Origin: Coriolopsis trogii
Lineage: Eukaryota > Basidiomycota > Agaricomycetes > Polyporales > Polyporaceae
Direction of reading: 5' to 3'
Assembly: GCA_020543525.1 (NCBI GenBank)
Contig: JAHYIO010000003.1
Span: 3,348,001-3,412,000, forward strand
Length of the DNA stretch: 64,000 bases
Shown here: piece by piece, positions 21,647 to 32,628 of the stretch
Position numbering within the stretch: position 1 is the stretch's first letter
How the letters are laid out: every line of letters begins with the position of its first letter
Position numbers and translations under genes: made by a program
Notes under the pieces: generated by a model
What the model saw: only the letters and a program-made list of their open reading frames with translations
Database searches by the model: none
Told to the model about the DNA's origin: nothing

Positions 21647-23120
21647 GTGAGATGCATGCAAACCCGTGATATCCGTCCTCTCCATCGCTATCTGTGCAAC
21701 CCGAGCCATCCCCGAGCATACCATGTCAAGGTTCTCGTCTTCGACTTCTAGTGGAGACCATCATGCGGTGCTCAAAGAGTAAGAGATATGGATAAAACAT
21801 ACATTGGCGAGATTCTGTCAGGTGCAGGGAGGGTGCGGGAACCCAGTATGTTGAATGTATTCCTCGAGCCCCAGTGGTCTGCGAATGTGGCCCCTGCCAT
21901 CCAGTCCATGCATCTTCTCACCTCTCTCGACCTGGAGTATTGTCACGAGACCGTCCTCGCAGTGTTGGAGGGCGCAACATGCACAGATCTTCGTGATCTT
22001 ACCCTTCGCTTCCACCCTCAGGCCATGAACAAAGTGTCTGTCCCGGACCTCGTACGCGTGCTGGGTCGCTTTGAACACCTCGCGAAGCTCCATCTCGAAC
22101 ACGTCGGACAGAGGGACCCCGCATTGACCGAGCCGTGTCACAGATTTCGATCCCTCGACGTGCTTGTGCTCCTACACGTTTCTGAATCTGTGCTCGAGCT
22201 TGTTCAGTACTGTCCACATTTGTCGCATCTCTCAACCTCTTTGGTCCACTGCTGGGATGATTCCCCTGCTCTCACGAAGCGACGCTGGCCTCCCCTGGAT
22301 TACCTCCAATTAACGAGCAGCATCTCCTCCTACCCTTACGTCTTTGTCAAACTTCTCATCAACACCGTAGAGCACCTCCATATACCGAATTCACCTATAA
22401 TCACCTTTGGCGTAATTCTTGAACACATGGAGATCATCAAGACCACTTCCCCTGTCTTCCTGAGAATGACCATGGATGATCTCCAGGCCGCTTCCCACGA
22501 AATTTGGGACCAGCTCGTCACCTCCACGCCAACGCCCAGGCTCCGCTCTTTATCGCTAGCAATTGGGTTCATCATTAAAGACGAGGAGGCGATGAACTAT
22601 ACACGCTTGGTACGACGTCCTCGGCTTTACTTCTGGGATCTGTGCTCATTTTGGTTTTCGCTACTTTCCGTCTTTTGCAAACCAGTTCATGACGATGGAG
22701 GATGCATCAGAATGTCTTGCCATGTTACCACTCGTGTTCCTGGAGCTCCGTTGCGACCTCATCGAGTCTTCTGTGCGTATACACGACTTTCCTCGTTGTA
22801 TACTCCAAGCCATCCCAACACTGCGCTTCCTGCGACTCGTAAGCACCTATCGCTGAGCTGTGGGAGCCGGGGTGCCCGTCAGGAGCGGATACACCATGGA
22901 GGATGTAGAGCCTCAGAGCGCGACCGTGTTCGACGTACCGACTTGGCAAGACGAGAGGCAAGGCGTGTCGCAGCACTGGCAGTGGCGCATTGTGCATGGC
23001 CCCGACGGTGTGCAGTGGGCTGAACGGCTGAGCGATCAGGAATGGGAAGAGGTGGATCAGTTGTTGAGAGCGGCACGAGGGCCTGAGGAGGTCGAGCGCG
23101 TACACGGTATGTCTGCTTGA
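21647..23120 (+). pseudogene. F-box protein B, 3' part (LRR region)
   Basis: This continues the frame of the 5' fragment (VRCMQTRDIRPLHRYLC) after the CACTA insertion. An in-frame TAG lies at 21749-21751 in a context where a Tyr or Gln codon is plausible. The long LRR-like body follows (MHLLTSLDLEYCHETVLAVL, RFEHLAKLHLEHVGQRDPAL, LLINTVEHLHIPNSP). A short intron probably runs from 22610 to about 22684, giving FMTMEDASECLAMLPLVFLE. A second candidate is GTAAGC at 22839 to CAG at about 22886. After it, the more protein-like frame (QHWQWRIVHGPDGVQWAERL, stop at 23118-23120) is not the one the splice gives, so there may be a frameshift. Transposon insertion plus the internal stop make this a pseudogene. 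Confidence 0.75.
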
Positions 23121-23663
23121 CGTTTGCACCCGGGAAGAAACGTTGACCGACGGCGCGCCTTGCGCGCAGACCTCTTCATATCTAGCCGCGTCATTTAGCA
23201 GGAGAGAACTAGAATACATCTACCGTCCACTATCCTAGCCGCAAATCATCACACCTTACTATGACTCCCGGGGTTCCAACCGACTGTTGTTTTCATTTTT
23301 GTTCTCACACGACACTGCAACCTTCCTCATTATAAACAGCAGAATAACCTACAAGGAGTCTTGTATTTCTTCATGATCATAGTACGCGCTCGCTTTACAG
23401 TTCATGATCCCCATTCGATACCATTCACTTGCACGCTGTCCGCACAACCGCTCCAGGTCCAGCATAATCTCTGCCACAACAGTCTGCTGGAGCACTTTGT
23501 CCTTCACGACATCAAGGGCGCTCGCCCTCTGCCGCTGCGCTCTGTCGTAGGGGCGACCGCTCGCTCTATGGTATGTAGGCCGGAATAATCCCGGATAGGT
23601 TCCGAACGTCTGGTCACACGAGACTTAAATGCTGATACAAGCTGAATTTTGCGTTTAATACAA
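23121..23663. other. Intergenic, nothing recognised
   Basis: Non-coding sequence between the F-box B remnant and the first tRNA gene. A run of short TA-rich segments near 23330 is unremarkable. Confidence 0.4.
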
Positions 23664-23735
23664 TCCGATATGGTGTAGTGGCTAACATTATCGCCTCTCA
23701 CGCGATAGCCCGGGGTTCGATTCCCCGTGTCGGAA
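23664..23735 (+). tRNA. tRNA-Glu (CTC)
   Basis: A 72-nt cloverleaf. The acceptor stem TCCGATA pairs with TGTCGGA (one G-T wobble) and the discriminator base is A. The A box region is TGGTGTAGTGGCTAA. The anticodon stem TCGC/GCGA holds loop CTCTCAC with anticodon CTC. The B box is GGTTCGATTCC within the T arm CCGGGGTTCGATTCCCCG. No intron and no encoded CCA. TTTT runs downstream (23741 on) fit RNA polymerase III termination. A second copy lies inverted at 28506-28577. Confidence 0.97.
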
Positions 23736-23992
23736 ATGCTTTTGCACCCCCTTCGCCGTCCTCGAACGCAACCGTTTTGCCCCACTCACTGCAAGTCGAA
23801 TGTCTGCTCCTGACGGGTGGACACGCAAATATGAGACTCGGCAGAAGATACGCTGTGCAACCCCCCGCGCCCCATCGTCCCAGCTGCAGTATGAGATCCG
23901 ACTTGATTGATCTTATCAGTAGCTGTCAGCCTGATCAAGTAGTAAGTATACGGCCGGTGACCTATCGACGCGCACGCTGTGCCTCACGGTGC

Positions 23993-24014
23993 TCATGTAC
24001 ATGTACATGTACAT
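23993..24014. repeat. Short TGTACA microsatellite
   Basis: CATGTA unit repeated about three and a half times. Confidence 0.8.
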
Positions 24015-24250
24015 GCGTAAGTATCGTCAAGCCCACTCCAAGCGTACGAGTTCAGACCGAGACTGAGACCGTCCGAACCGTTGACGTTGCCCTTCCGGAA
24101 CAGCCGGGAGCACAGCACCGGGGGCGCGCTGCGTTCGACTTCGACTTTAAGCGTTTGGTCGAGCTCAAGGCCGAGCTCAAGGTCATCTGAAAGTTGACAG
24201 TGCTGCTTGCTTGTATTCCGCCGGTCGGTGGGTTGAAGTTGGTCTTCTCT

Positions 24251-24350
24251 TCAACCTGGCCTTCGGTCGGTTTGTGCTCGACGGGACGCTCCCACTCACT
24301 TCAACCTGGCCTTCGGTCGGTTTGTGCTCGACGGGACGCTCCCACTCACC
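24251..24350. repeat. 50-bp tandem duplication
   Basis: Two adjacent 50-bp units beginning TCAACCTGGCCTTCGG differ at only the last base (49 of 50 identical), so the duplication is recent. No gene is supported here. Confidence 0.95.
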
Positions 24351-24900
24351 TTTTGCAGTCTCTCTCCTCAGCTTTCATGCGTCTCCCCAACTATTTCCGC
24401 GTTCGCTTTCGCATGGGCATCGCGAGCTGGGATTCAGGATCCAAAACCAGCCTCGCATATGCACACGTCCGGCTCCAACACGCTCAAGCTCAAGCTATAC
24501 ATACCCCGTCTACTACTACTAGTACTTGTGCTCTGCCTGACAAGTCCGCGGCCGGATCCAGTCTGAAGTCTGAAGTCTGAACGCTGAGGTCTCGACTCTA
24601 GATCTCTCCATCTGGAGCGCGCTTCGCCCGGCGCCGTTCACGATTCCATATCGACTTCGATGTCCTCAGAGGTCGCGAGGGCGCGGCGGCGAGGGACATC
24701 CAAGACCGATAAGCAAGGACGAGCGTGATAGCAGGCACACGGGAGCTCACCGACGGTGCACGATACGGAGGGGGACGATCCTCGGGTTGGGAGGTTGGAG
24801 AGAGAAAGCGTGCGTGCGGGATGATATTAGGTGCCAGAGAACACAGGAGAAAAAGAGGATACTCGTGATAGTGACAGATGGGTGGTTCTACAATGTGTGT

Positions 24901-24950
24901 ATTCAGGATTCAGGATTCAGGATTCAGGGGTTCAGGGATTCAGGGATCCG
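24901..24950. repeat. ATTCAGG short tandem repeat
   Basis: ATTCAGG repeated about four times perfectly, then degenerate GGTTCAGGG units. The surrounding stretch 24351-25357 shows no supported gene. Confidence 0.85.
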
Positions 24951-25357
24951 TCAGGGGTCGTGTGTGTATGTGTACGTGGGTGGGTGGAGGGAATGCGATT
25001 ACGGATGGAAGATACCGGGAGATGGATACACCGATGCAATGCGCGTGACGACAAGGAAGACAGAGATAGCAAGCGGGACAATGGTGAGTGGGATGGAGAG
25101 GTGAGATGCAGGGAGTAACGAGTGTGTGTGTGCTGTCCACGCCCAAGGCCCAAGGAAAGAGATGGAGAAAGGGATACGCATCGCGACAATCGAGACTGAC
25201 CAATGGTAGAGGGGAGACCGCAACGCAACGCGTCCATCCCACACCAGCAACCGACCCAAACGCCTGTGTCCACCGCCTCCGCGTCCGAACCAAGCGCCAG
25301 AGTCAATGGCCGTCGGCCGTCCGTTCCAGTTCGGCGGCGGGCGGTCGGGTGATGGTT

Positions 25358-26158
25358 TCACGCCGCGGCAGCGACGAGGCGGGAGAGCCCGCTCTTGACG
25401 TACGTCTGGCCCTCTGCCGCGAGCCGCCTGCGCAGATACACGCCGAGCGGCCTCCCAGACCCGCGGCTGAGCAACGCGTTGGCCACGAGCCGGCCGCGCA
25501 TATCCTTCGCGCTCGGGATCGTGCCCGTCAGGCCCGGGGGCACAGTGACCGTGACGGCCGCGGACGACGCCCCGCACAGCTCTCCTCGGCACATGCTCGC
25601 GCTTCCGCTTGCGCTCGTGCGGATCCGGGACGACGACGTGGGGGTGAGGGAGACGGGCGGGAAGGGAGAGAGCTCTGCTTGCTCGGCGTCCTTGAACGGG
25701 TCCTCGATCTCCGGGATGGGCACGTGTGCGGGGGCGGGGCGGATGGTGGGGATGGCGGGGGCGGCGGCGAGGGAGGAGACGAGCGCGGACGTCGTGCGTT
25801 CTTGCGGGACGGGCGGGGGCGGGGGAGCGCGGCGGGAGGCGATGGGCATGGGACCGCCGTAGGAGCCATGGGACATGGTCGTCCGGCGGGGGCGGCTGCC
25901 CGAGGCTGACGGACCGACTGAGCGTGCGCCTAGGCCGTTTGCGGATCCGCCTGGGCCGGATGCGGAGGCTGACAGGGAGGCGGGGGTTGTGCGGGCGATG
26001 GGCATGGGCTCGTAGGACGTGCGGGGGGCGCAGACGTTGGGGATGCGGTTCCAGGAGGCTTGGGCGGGGCTGAGGGAGAGAGAGGGGCTGTAACGGGAGG
26101 CGGCGAAAGAGCCGTGGATGGAGTGGATGCGGTGGGACGGGGCGGCGGCGGCAGCCAT
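25358..26158 (-). CDS. Predicted disordered Ala/Ser/Pro-rich protein
   Basis: A minus-strand frame of about 266 residues. I chose the ATG at 26158 (MAAAAAPSHRIHSIHGSFAA) because upstream sequence is low-complexity and looks like a leader. The protein is rich in Ala, Ser, Pro and Gly, with a poly-proline patch (RRAPPPPPVPQ), an acidic short motif (IPEIEDPFKDAEQAEL) and a more conserved-looking basic C-terminus (KDMRGRLVANALLSRGSGRP, LGVYLRRRLAAEGQTYVKSG). No membrane segment or enzyme motif is seen. The local GC content is very high, so chance open frames are long; the non-random termini are why I keep this one. Function unknown. Confidence 0.5.
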   Translation of the reverse strand: MAAAAAPSHRIHSIHGSFAASRYSPSLSLSPAQASWNRIPNVCAPRTSYEPMPIARTTPASLSASASGPGGSANGLGARSVGPSASGSRPRRTTMSHGSYGGPMPIASRRAPPPPPVPQERTTSALVSSLAAAPAIPTIRPAPAHVPIPEIEDPFKDAEQAELSPFPPVSLTPTSSSRIRTSASGSASMCRGELCGASSAAVTVTVPPGLTGTIPSAKDMRGRLVANALLSRGSGRPLGVYLRRRLAAEGQTYVKSGLSRLVAAAA

Positions 26159-28505
26159 TGAGATGAGAAGTTTATCTGTGAGTGGGAGGGGGCTCGAGTT
26201 CGATGCAGGCTGAGAGGAGCTTGACGAGGGCGGGGGGGTGGTAGATAACGTATAAGGATTAATAAGCGTACTTGGACGTGTGCAGGGATGCGGAGAGACG
26301 TGAGAGGACGGGTCGAGTGTTGAGGAGGACTTGAAGGGCAGCGAGGACGGGCTGGGAGAGGAGGAGAGGGTTATATAGAGTGTGGGGGAAGACGGACAAT
26401 AGGTCGGCGCTCTCGCTCTCCTTTGAGAGGCTGTGCTTCCGATTGATCCCGCTGGCGTCTGGTTGAGGTGGCGAGGACAACGGCGTCGGTCCTCGTGCTC
26501 TCGCCAACAACAGCATCTTGTCTGGGAACAACATCCTCCCTGCCGTATATCGCGCAAAGACTCGACCCGTGGCTGCGTGCCATGGCCTGCCTTGCCTCGT
26601 TGGTCGCGCAGATCTCGATGTGCGGTGCAAGTTTGGGCCAGAGGCCCGCCTCGTACGCGACTCTGTCCAACGCACGCCTCCGCATGCCGACAGCGGTCAT
26701 CTCACGAGCTTGCTTCTGCGGACGCCATCTCCCACCGCTCCCCAGCCTGGCACTCGCATTTCGCCGAGCCATTCTCTGTCACCGCCACGTCCACCGCCCC
26801 TGTGCCGCTGCTCGCTGTCTGCAGATGGCCGCCTCCAGGACGCGCTCGTCCACGAATCGCACTCTCTCTCCTCCTGCCACCGGCGCATCCCAATACATAA
26901 CGATCCACCAGGCGCTGCCCCACCCATCTACGACCGAGTATGGCAGCCTGTCCTGGTCAGCTGGCCCTCCGTGAGTCACTTCACGCCTCTCTCTCGGCCC
27001 TGTCTCCCTTGCCGTCTGGCCCCCCTTGGTACTCTCCCCACGGCTCCATCCTGCTCGGAACCCTCGTCCGTTCTCTCCTGCTGTCTCCCAAGACCGTCGT
27101 CCACAGCACCGATTGGGGTGCTTCCCATGAGATGTCGACGTTTGTACACGTACGCGGACGCGGAGGCCAGATCCGCACGGAGAGCACGCCCAGATCTTCT
27201 GGCGTTCTCTTTCTTGCGCATCGTCCCGTTTGTGGTCGACGTCTGCGTGCCCCTCGCGCTGATGGCAAGCCACTTCCCGATCCGCGGCCGCTCTACAATC
27301 CACACGCGAGCTTTCCACTCATCTAAACAAATCATGGACACGAACATCTCCGCGTCGCCGCTCGGTGCCACCTTCTCTTCTTCCGTGTCCCCGCCGGTGG
27401 GTCGGCGCCGCTCCTTGTCTAATCGTTGACGTTTCCGCTCATATCCATACCATGCTCTTGTTCCGCTCGGAGCGAGCTCAAGATAGTCTCGCATCTGCGC
27501 AGCGCACCTGTTTCGACGAGCATCATATGTGCCGTCCTGAACGCATCCCCGTCTGCCACTCGCCTGCGTGAGCGTGTGATCTTCGTGCCATCCGTGCTCG
27601 CAACGTGCCCAGCGATGCGTCACGGTGTAGCGTGTACCGACTGCGTGTATGCGCGCCTCTTCCGTCGTCCGCATCTGGTCCGCATCCAAGATCTGACGAT
27701 CCATGACATACGTACGTCGAACGCTAATACCGCATTACGCGCCCGCCTACAAGGTTAACCGCGGCTGTCAGCTCCAATCCTATGGTACATTGATATGTAG
27801 GTACCCGCTGCCGTCCACGCGCACAAGTTTCCCCACACACGCCCTCGCGACGCTTTTGTCCCCTCTGGCCAGCTTCGCGCGCCGAGACGTGCTGTTGCTG
27901 CGGTCCCCTTTGTCCTCCCCGGATTCCAGGTCGACCGTTGTGCGTACCCGTTGGCACGCTCCCTCTACACGCTCTACTCGTTGTCCGGGTAGCAACGCGG
28001 GCTTCTCTTCTTTGACGTCCACGCTCCAGCGGCAAACTCCAGTCTGGTATCTGGTACGGTACTCACCTCTGTCCGCGGATGATCATGCGCGCAGTGCTAG
28101 TACAGTACAGAGCGCGTATGACGTCGGGAACACTGTCGCAGTCGCAATCGCAATCGCTATCTCGACAGACGACAGTCGACTCGCCACCGTTTGAACTCTG
28201 AAAGCATACGGCGGCCCCTAGCACTGTACCTTTACGGGCATGCCAATAGAAGCCTAGGGGCCGAGATGAGACGCGTTACTGTGTAAGTTCCATGGCATGT
28301 CTTCAGGCGAACACTTCGAGAGCCTCAGACTCCTCATGCTTCATGAGTCATGACATACAGTCGTACGTACCCGCACAAGTGGCGCATCATGCATCGCAGT
28401 GATTCGCACGAACATGCCATCAGTTCAACATCCCCATTCGCCCCTGTGGCATAGCCAACATGATAAGGGAGAGGAGAAAGGTTCGACCGAGATTGAGCAA
28501 AAGGC
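26159..28505. other. GC-rich region without supported gene
   Basis: Both strands show long but mutually overlapping open frames, as expected from GC-rich sequence. A minus-strand frame at 26976-27704 (SMICLDEWKARVWIVERPRI) and another at 26371-26772 (MRRRALDRVAYEAGLWPKLA) look slightly protein-like. They could be exons of an unrecognised gene, but I could not join them into a model. Confidence 0.35.
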
Positions 28506-28577
28506 TTCCGACACGGGGAATCGAACCCCGGGCTATCGCGTGAGAGGCGATAATGTTAGCCACTACACCATATCGGA
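28506..28577 (-). tRNA. tRNA-Glu (CTC), inverted second copy
   Basis: On the minus strand this is the same 72-nt tRNA as at 23664-23735: TCCGATA acceptor stem, CTC anticodon in loop CTCTCAC, B box GGTTCGATTCC, no intron. CTTTTG follows the 3' end. The flanks do not resemble those of the first copy, so only the gene itself is duplicated. Confidence 0.97.
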
Positions 28578-29314
28578 TGCTTCCCAGGTATGCTTCAACA
28601 ATTATAAGTGCACCAAAGGGGATAGTACCTTGGACCCTACATTTCATCAATGTGCTACTATCCGTCTGCCTACGTGGCTCAGGCAGTAATGTTTGGCGTG
28701 ATGAGTAACACTGACCTCGTACCAGAAAAACGACAATCAAACACACTTGACCATTCGATACAAATCCCATATTCCGGATGTCCAGTAGTGGCAGTACTAG
28801 TGAGTGGTCCATTGCTTTGCTGATCTGATCTGATGCTACAGCTGCGATTCTCTGCTTCTCCTGGCAGACTTCTCATACATATGCATACTCCTCTCTGCTC
28901 TCTGCCTTGCCTTTCAGCGAGAAAGCCGAGCTGAGCAGGCTGGCTAACAATGCGGTTACCAAATGGGCATGTCGAGGAACACAAGAAAGGGATCCTGCCA
29001 GGATCGCACTGTATTCCCTCCACAACATGCCAGTGGGTTTGCCCATGCCATCACTGTAGGCCTCGGTCATGTCCAGTGACGCTACCAATGGCAAGACGCG
29101 GCGGCCCTTTCTACACCTTGAAGAATGTGGGCCGATGCTCTCGACGTCCGAGTCCTCTTTCGGAATCCTTGAGAATGGGACAAGATACGGATGTCAACGG
29201 TGTTGACCCTCTCTGCGTCCTCGCCGCCGATCGACAGAAGGGTGAGTCCGGGATACTCCAAGCCGGAGCTGGGCCCAGCGCTGCAATGGCAGGCGATATC
29301 GATCCTACCACAGC
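28578..29314. other. Spacer upstream of F-box C
   Basis: No convincing gene. Fragments such as EKAELSRLANNAVTKWACRG (about 28920) are open but unrecognised. If F-box C has an N-terminal F-box it should lie here, and I could not find one. Confidence 0.35.
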
Positions 29315-30503
29315 ATGCATTGCGCTAGACTCGGCTTTGTGAGCCTTTTACCGGAGACCATCAACGACGCGGTGTCCATGCTCAGTGCCATGTCTTCAGG
29401 CGCCCCCCGGGCCTACCTCGAGGAGTTGTCGTCGAGAACGAATCAGCCTATGGGGGATGTTCAGCTCGTCCGTTGGGAGGACTCCAGCTTTCAAGTTCCT
29501 CGACTGGCGTCTCTCGATATCTACCCTGCGCCCATCTTCACTGGCGCGATAGCGTTGACGAGTGTACAGTCTGTCTGTCTTTGGCTGCTGGGGGGACATC
29601 CGCTTTGACAACGCACTCCTGGATGCTCCAGAAAGATGTTCACACTCTTTGCGACTCGTCGACCTACGAGGTCCGAGAGCCTCAGTCACACCGTTCTGCC
29701 CCGTAACTACCCCCGTCCGGTCTGCGGCCGCCTGCATGTCGGGTCCCCCTGCGATCGCTAAGTACATCGGTTACGTGGAAGCACGATGCGTCTCTGGGGG
29801 ACACGGAGCTGCCCGCCGTGTTCTCCTACCCGTCCGCTCCAGAGTCCTCGCCGCTCTTCTTCCGGCTGTTCGTCCCGTCGGCCGTCACCTGCCTCGTCAT
29901 CGCTCTCTGGCGCTGCCCCTACACAGGCTGCGTCCCCGGGCCCCGGATGCTTGAGGCGCTCCCGAGCCTGGCCCGCCTCGAGCTCATGCTTCATGCCTCA
30001 AGCCGCGCTCAGGCTGGCCGTCAAGGCCGACTTTGCCCGCGCGTTCCTCCATATCCCATAGCAGGGCGATCGCCGATGGGGAATGAATACCTCCGAGCCC
30101 CGCGAGCTGAGCGTCGTGTGGGCGACGACCTGCCGGTGGGGAACGAGGGACGGGCGGGAGGAGGCCGATGGGCGTGCTGGGTGGGATGGATTGGCAGTGG
30201 TCGAGAGCACCGCTGTGCGAGACGTCTTCCGCGGCTGGCGCTGTGAGGCTGGAGGGGGGAGGGGGAGGGGGAGGGGGAGGGGGGAGGCTGCCCCGCTCGG
30301 AGCTGCACATCCCGGTGCGTGTTCCCGACTCGGCCTTGCCGAGCGGGCAGACCCCTTGGCCAAGTCGACTTGACGAGGCTTGGAACTTGAAGATGAGCGA
30401 TCCCACGGCGGTCGAGGACGGAGAGCTCCGACGGCGCGTGCTGGCGGGGATTGTGCCCGATTTGGAGCGGTTCGTGGACAGCGTGGAGATAAGTCGCCTT
30501 TAA
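29315..30503 (+). pseudogene. F-box/LRR-like gene C, diverged or decayed
   Basis: Segments clearly related to F-box A appear in order but in different frames. ETINDAVSMLSAMSSGAPRA and VQLVRWEDSSFQVPRLASLD (29350-29520) match ILSAGAP and LVRWDSESFPRL of A. FDNALLDAPERCSHSLRLVD (about 29605-29660) matches DDKLLDALERCSHTLRIL. Then come LEALPSLARLELMLHA (about 29950) and a C-terminus ELRRRVLAGIVPDLERFVDS ending at 30503. The frame changes could be introns, but I found no clean splice pairs for all of them, and the recognisable F-box is missing. Probably a pseudogene of the local F-box family. Confidence 0.5.
30253..30292 (+). repeat. G-run tract, potential G-quadruplex
   Basis: Five consecutive runs of five to six G separated by single A (GGGGGGAGGGGGAGGGGG and on). 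This fits the standard G-quadruplex pattern on the plus strand. Confidence 0.8.
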
Positions 30504-30819
30504 CGTGAGTCAGTGCGGTGTGTGTTGTGTTTTTGCTGGTGGAGGACAACAAGTTCTTGATGCGACATGTGCGTGAGGGGCTGACGGAGGGAAGTGCTCG
30601 ATTGCGAAGGTCAGGCGGTAGACAATGCAGGCAGTCTCGGTGAAGGACTAGGGACCACATGTTTGCATGCGAGTAGTGCCATCCGTCACAACGCCCGTAC
30701 ATGGTATGAACGCGCCGGAGTGCCTGGGGCCCTCCGCCATGGAAGCACCCACAGTGGACAGGAACAAGTCGTACTCTACCCTCTGCTGATGCACTTCGCG
30801 TTCGCGTTCGCTTTCGAGA

Positions 30820-31954
30820 TCAGAGACGTGTCACGGACCATTCGAGGTGGAGATGCTGCGCGCTCCCCGCAGCGCCATCCTTGAGAAATCTCCGCGTCCT
30901 CTCGATGAGCCGCGCCTCGACCTTGACCGTGCCCTTCTTGAAGACCTGCCCGTCCCACATCTCGGCCCAGCTCTCGGGCGAGTGACAGAACATGTCAAAC
31001 GAGTGCGTCTTCTTCAGGCCCTTCTCGCGCATCCCGTGCTGTGCCCCTAGGATCATTGACCCTGGCTCGGGCGAGAGGAGGCATGCTAGGGCCCGCGCGA
31101 GCTGGAGCTGCGCAGCTTCGGTGTCGAAGAGGTGGAAGACGAGGCAGATGCTAATAGCGGAGACACCGCCGTGCAGGTCGCTCAGCTTCTTGACGCTGGA
31201 TAACGGTGGTGGTGGTGGCGACTGGTCGTAGGTAGGTGGGATGATCTCAAGGAAGGCAGGATCGAAGACGTCCCCGGCGAGGAAGGGGACGGGGAACGTC
31301 TCTGGGGTTGTTTTGAATAGCCTGTGACCCAGGTCCCAGAACTCTGATACGTGAATACTACTGAACTCATATTACGGGGGTGAGCGAGTCTTACCAGGAA
31401 CTATGTCAGTCGCGATGGTGCTCTCCTTCGGGTATCCGTCAAGAATGGCTTTTCTCAATTCGACCCCGACTGCACGTGTCAGTCAATCAGTCATGTTTCT
31501 CGAGAACCTCCTCAGATCATCGTCATATACACTCACAACAACACCCTACATCGAGGTAGATTGGGTTCTTCCGGGACCTTCCGAGCTCAAGGAGCTTCCC
31601 ATACGCCGGGATGTACGGCAGTCGCATGCTGTAAACTGTTACTCTCAGCACAACACCTAGGACCGAGGAACATACTCCGTGAAGTAGAAATAAGTGATGG
31701 AAGTATATGGACGGACCTGTCCACATACACAACGGGGTTATCAGCGTATACGAGAATTCAAGGCATAGAGTACCACTTACTGCGTAGGCTTCCCGTTGCA
31801 CGGCTATGATATGCGCCCTCAAGGCTTCAGCGTCATGAATCCCCGTGGCCTTTCGGAAGAAGCCGAGCTGTTCTGCGTCAAGTTCCAGCAAAGCTTCGGT
31901 GCCTTCGAGAGGTAAGGTGGTCCTGAAAGCCGGGGTTGGTCTCGCCTCAGCCAT
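30820..31954 (-). CDS. Class I SAM-dependent methyltransferase
   Basis: Five exons splice cleanly to 301 residues: 31954-31781, 31716-31676, 31628-31537, 31469-31395 and 31343-30820. All introns are GT-AG, 50-66 bp, and phases agree. The SAM-binding motif I is YLDVGCCFG (about residue 95). Further signatures are IATDIVPEFWDLGHRLFKTT, LAGDVFDPAFLEI, ISICLVFHLFD and MFCHSPESWAEMWD, ending LEWSVTRL. This matches an Agaricomycete family related to methyltransferases of fungal meroterpenoid pathways (AusD-like). The substrate is unknown. It probably acts in the cytosol; no signal peptide. It lies 1.1 kb from the next minus-strand gene and 8.6 kb from the AKR/P450 array. ATG 31954 gives the family's usual N-terminus; an in-frame ATG upstream (32029) would add 25 residues. 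Confidence 0.88.
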
Positions 31955-32628
31955 GGTTGAGCCGTAGGAAACGAGGACTCCGAGTTGAGTCCGAGGGCAG
32001 TCCTCAGTCTTTGTATCATGACGATTCAAGATTATAGGCCGCCCGGAGGGATCACTGATACGCCCACAGATACCACGAGGTGATCATGAGACTCGATGGC
32101 GGCCGGTATACTGTATGTCGCTGAGAGTGCCCCTGCTACTGAGTCAGCGTATCTCCGTCGTTTGCCCCCGTCAGTCAATGCAAACATGAGAGAATCGGAC
32201 ATCCACATGGTCAGGCACTCACTTCAAATTCGGACAGACCGAGCTTGTCCACTCCGCTCCCAGACACATGTCCGACTATCAGATGTTCCATGCAATCGCA
32301 CTCAATCGCGTTCAATCTCTGTATACTGGAAGGTCTCGAGATTGGCGTTTGATTACCGGTGGCTATTCGTACCTGGCTTGCTGCAGACGTCATCCTGAGA
32401 TCAGTTGGATTACAGGAGGTACGTGATAGGATGTCCTGCTCACCCCTGTTCACCTGTGTCCTCACCCATCCGTCCACCTAGCGAATGCAGCCTCGTAACT
32501 CGCAGGCCCTTGACTGCTCATGCGATCGACCTTGGCGTGCGCTCACAAACGCCTACTCTCTATAGTTCGGGCCGGTGTTCATAGAACGCTCTTCATACTA
32601 TGGTATATGAGGAAGAACTCCAATTCCA
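31955..32628. other. Intergenic, nothing recognised
   Basis: Promoter side of the methyltransferase and 3' flank of the esterase. No supported gene. Confidence 0.4.

Noticed and set aside
23504..23785. Small protein containing GNRTPGYRVRGDNVSHYT
   Set aside because: It is the antisense of the tRNA-Glu gene; the same peptide appears at the second tRNA, so it reflects tRNA sequence, not a protein family.
25088..25909. 273-codon Gly/Arg-rich plus-strand frame
   Set aside because: Antisense to the predicted protein at 25358-26158 in very GC-rich DNA; composition is that of a chance frame.
26976..27704. 242-codon minus-strand frame with EWKARVWIVERPRIGKW
   Set aside because: Could be an exon, but no splice model or family supports it and the region is GC-rich on both strands. 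Mentioned only in the region note.
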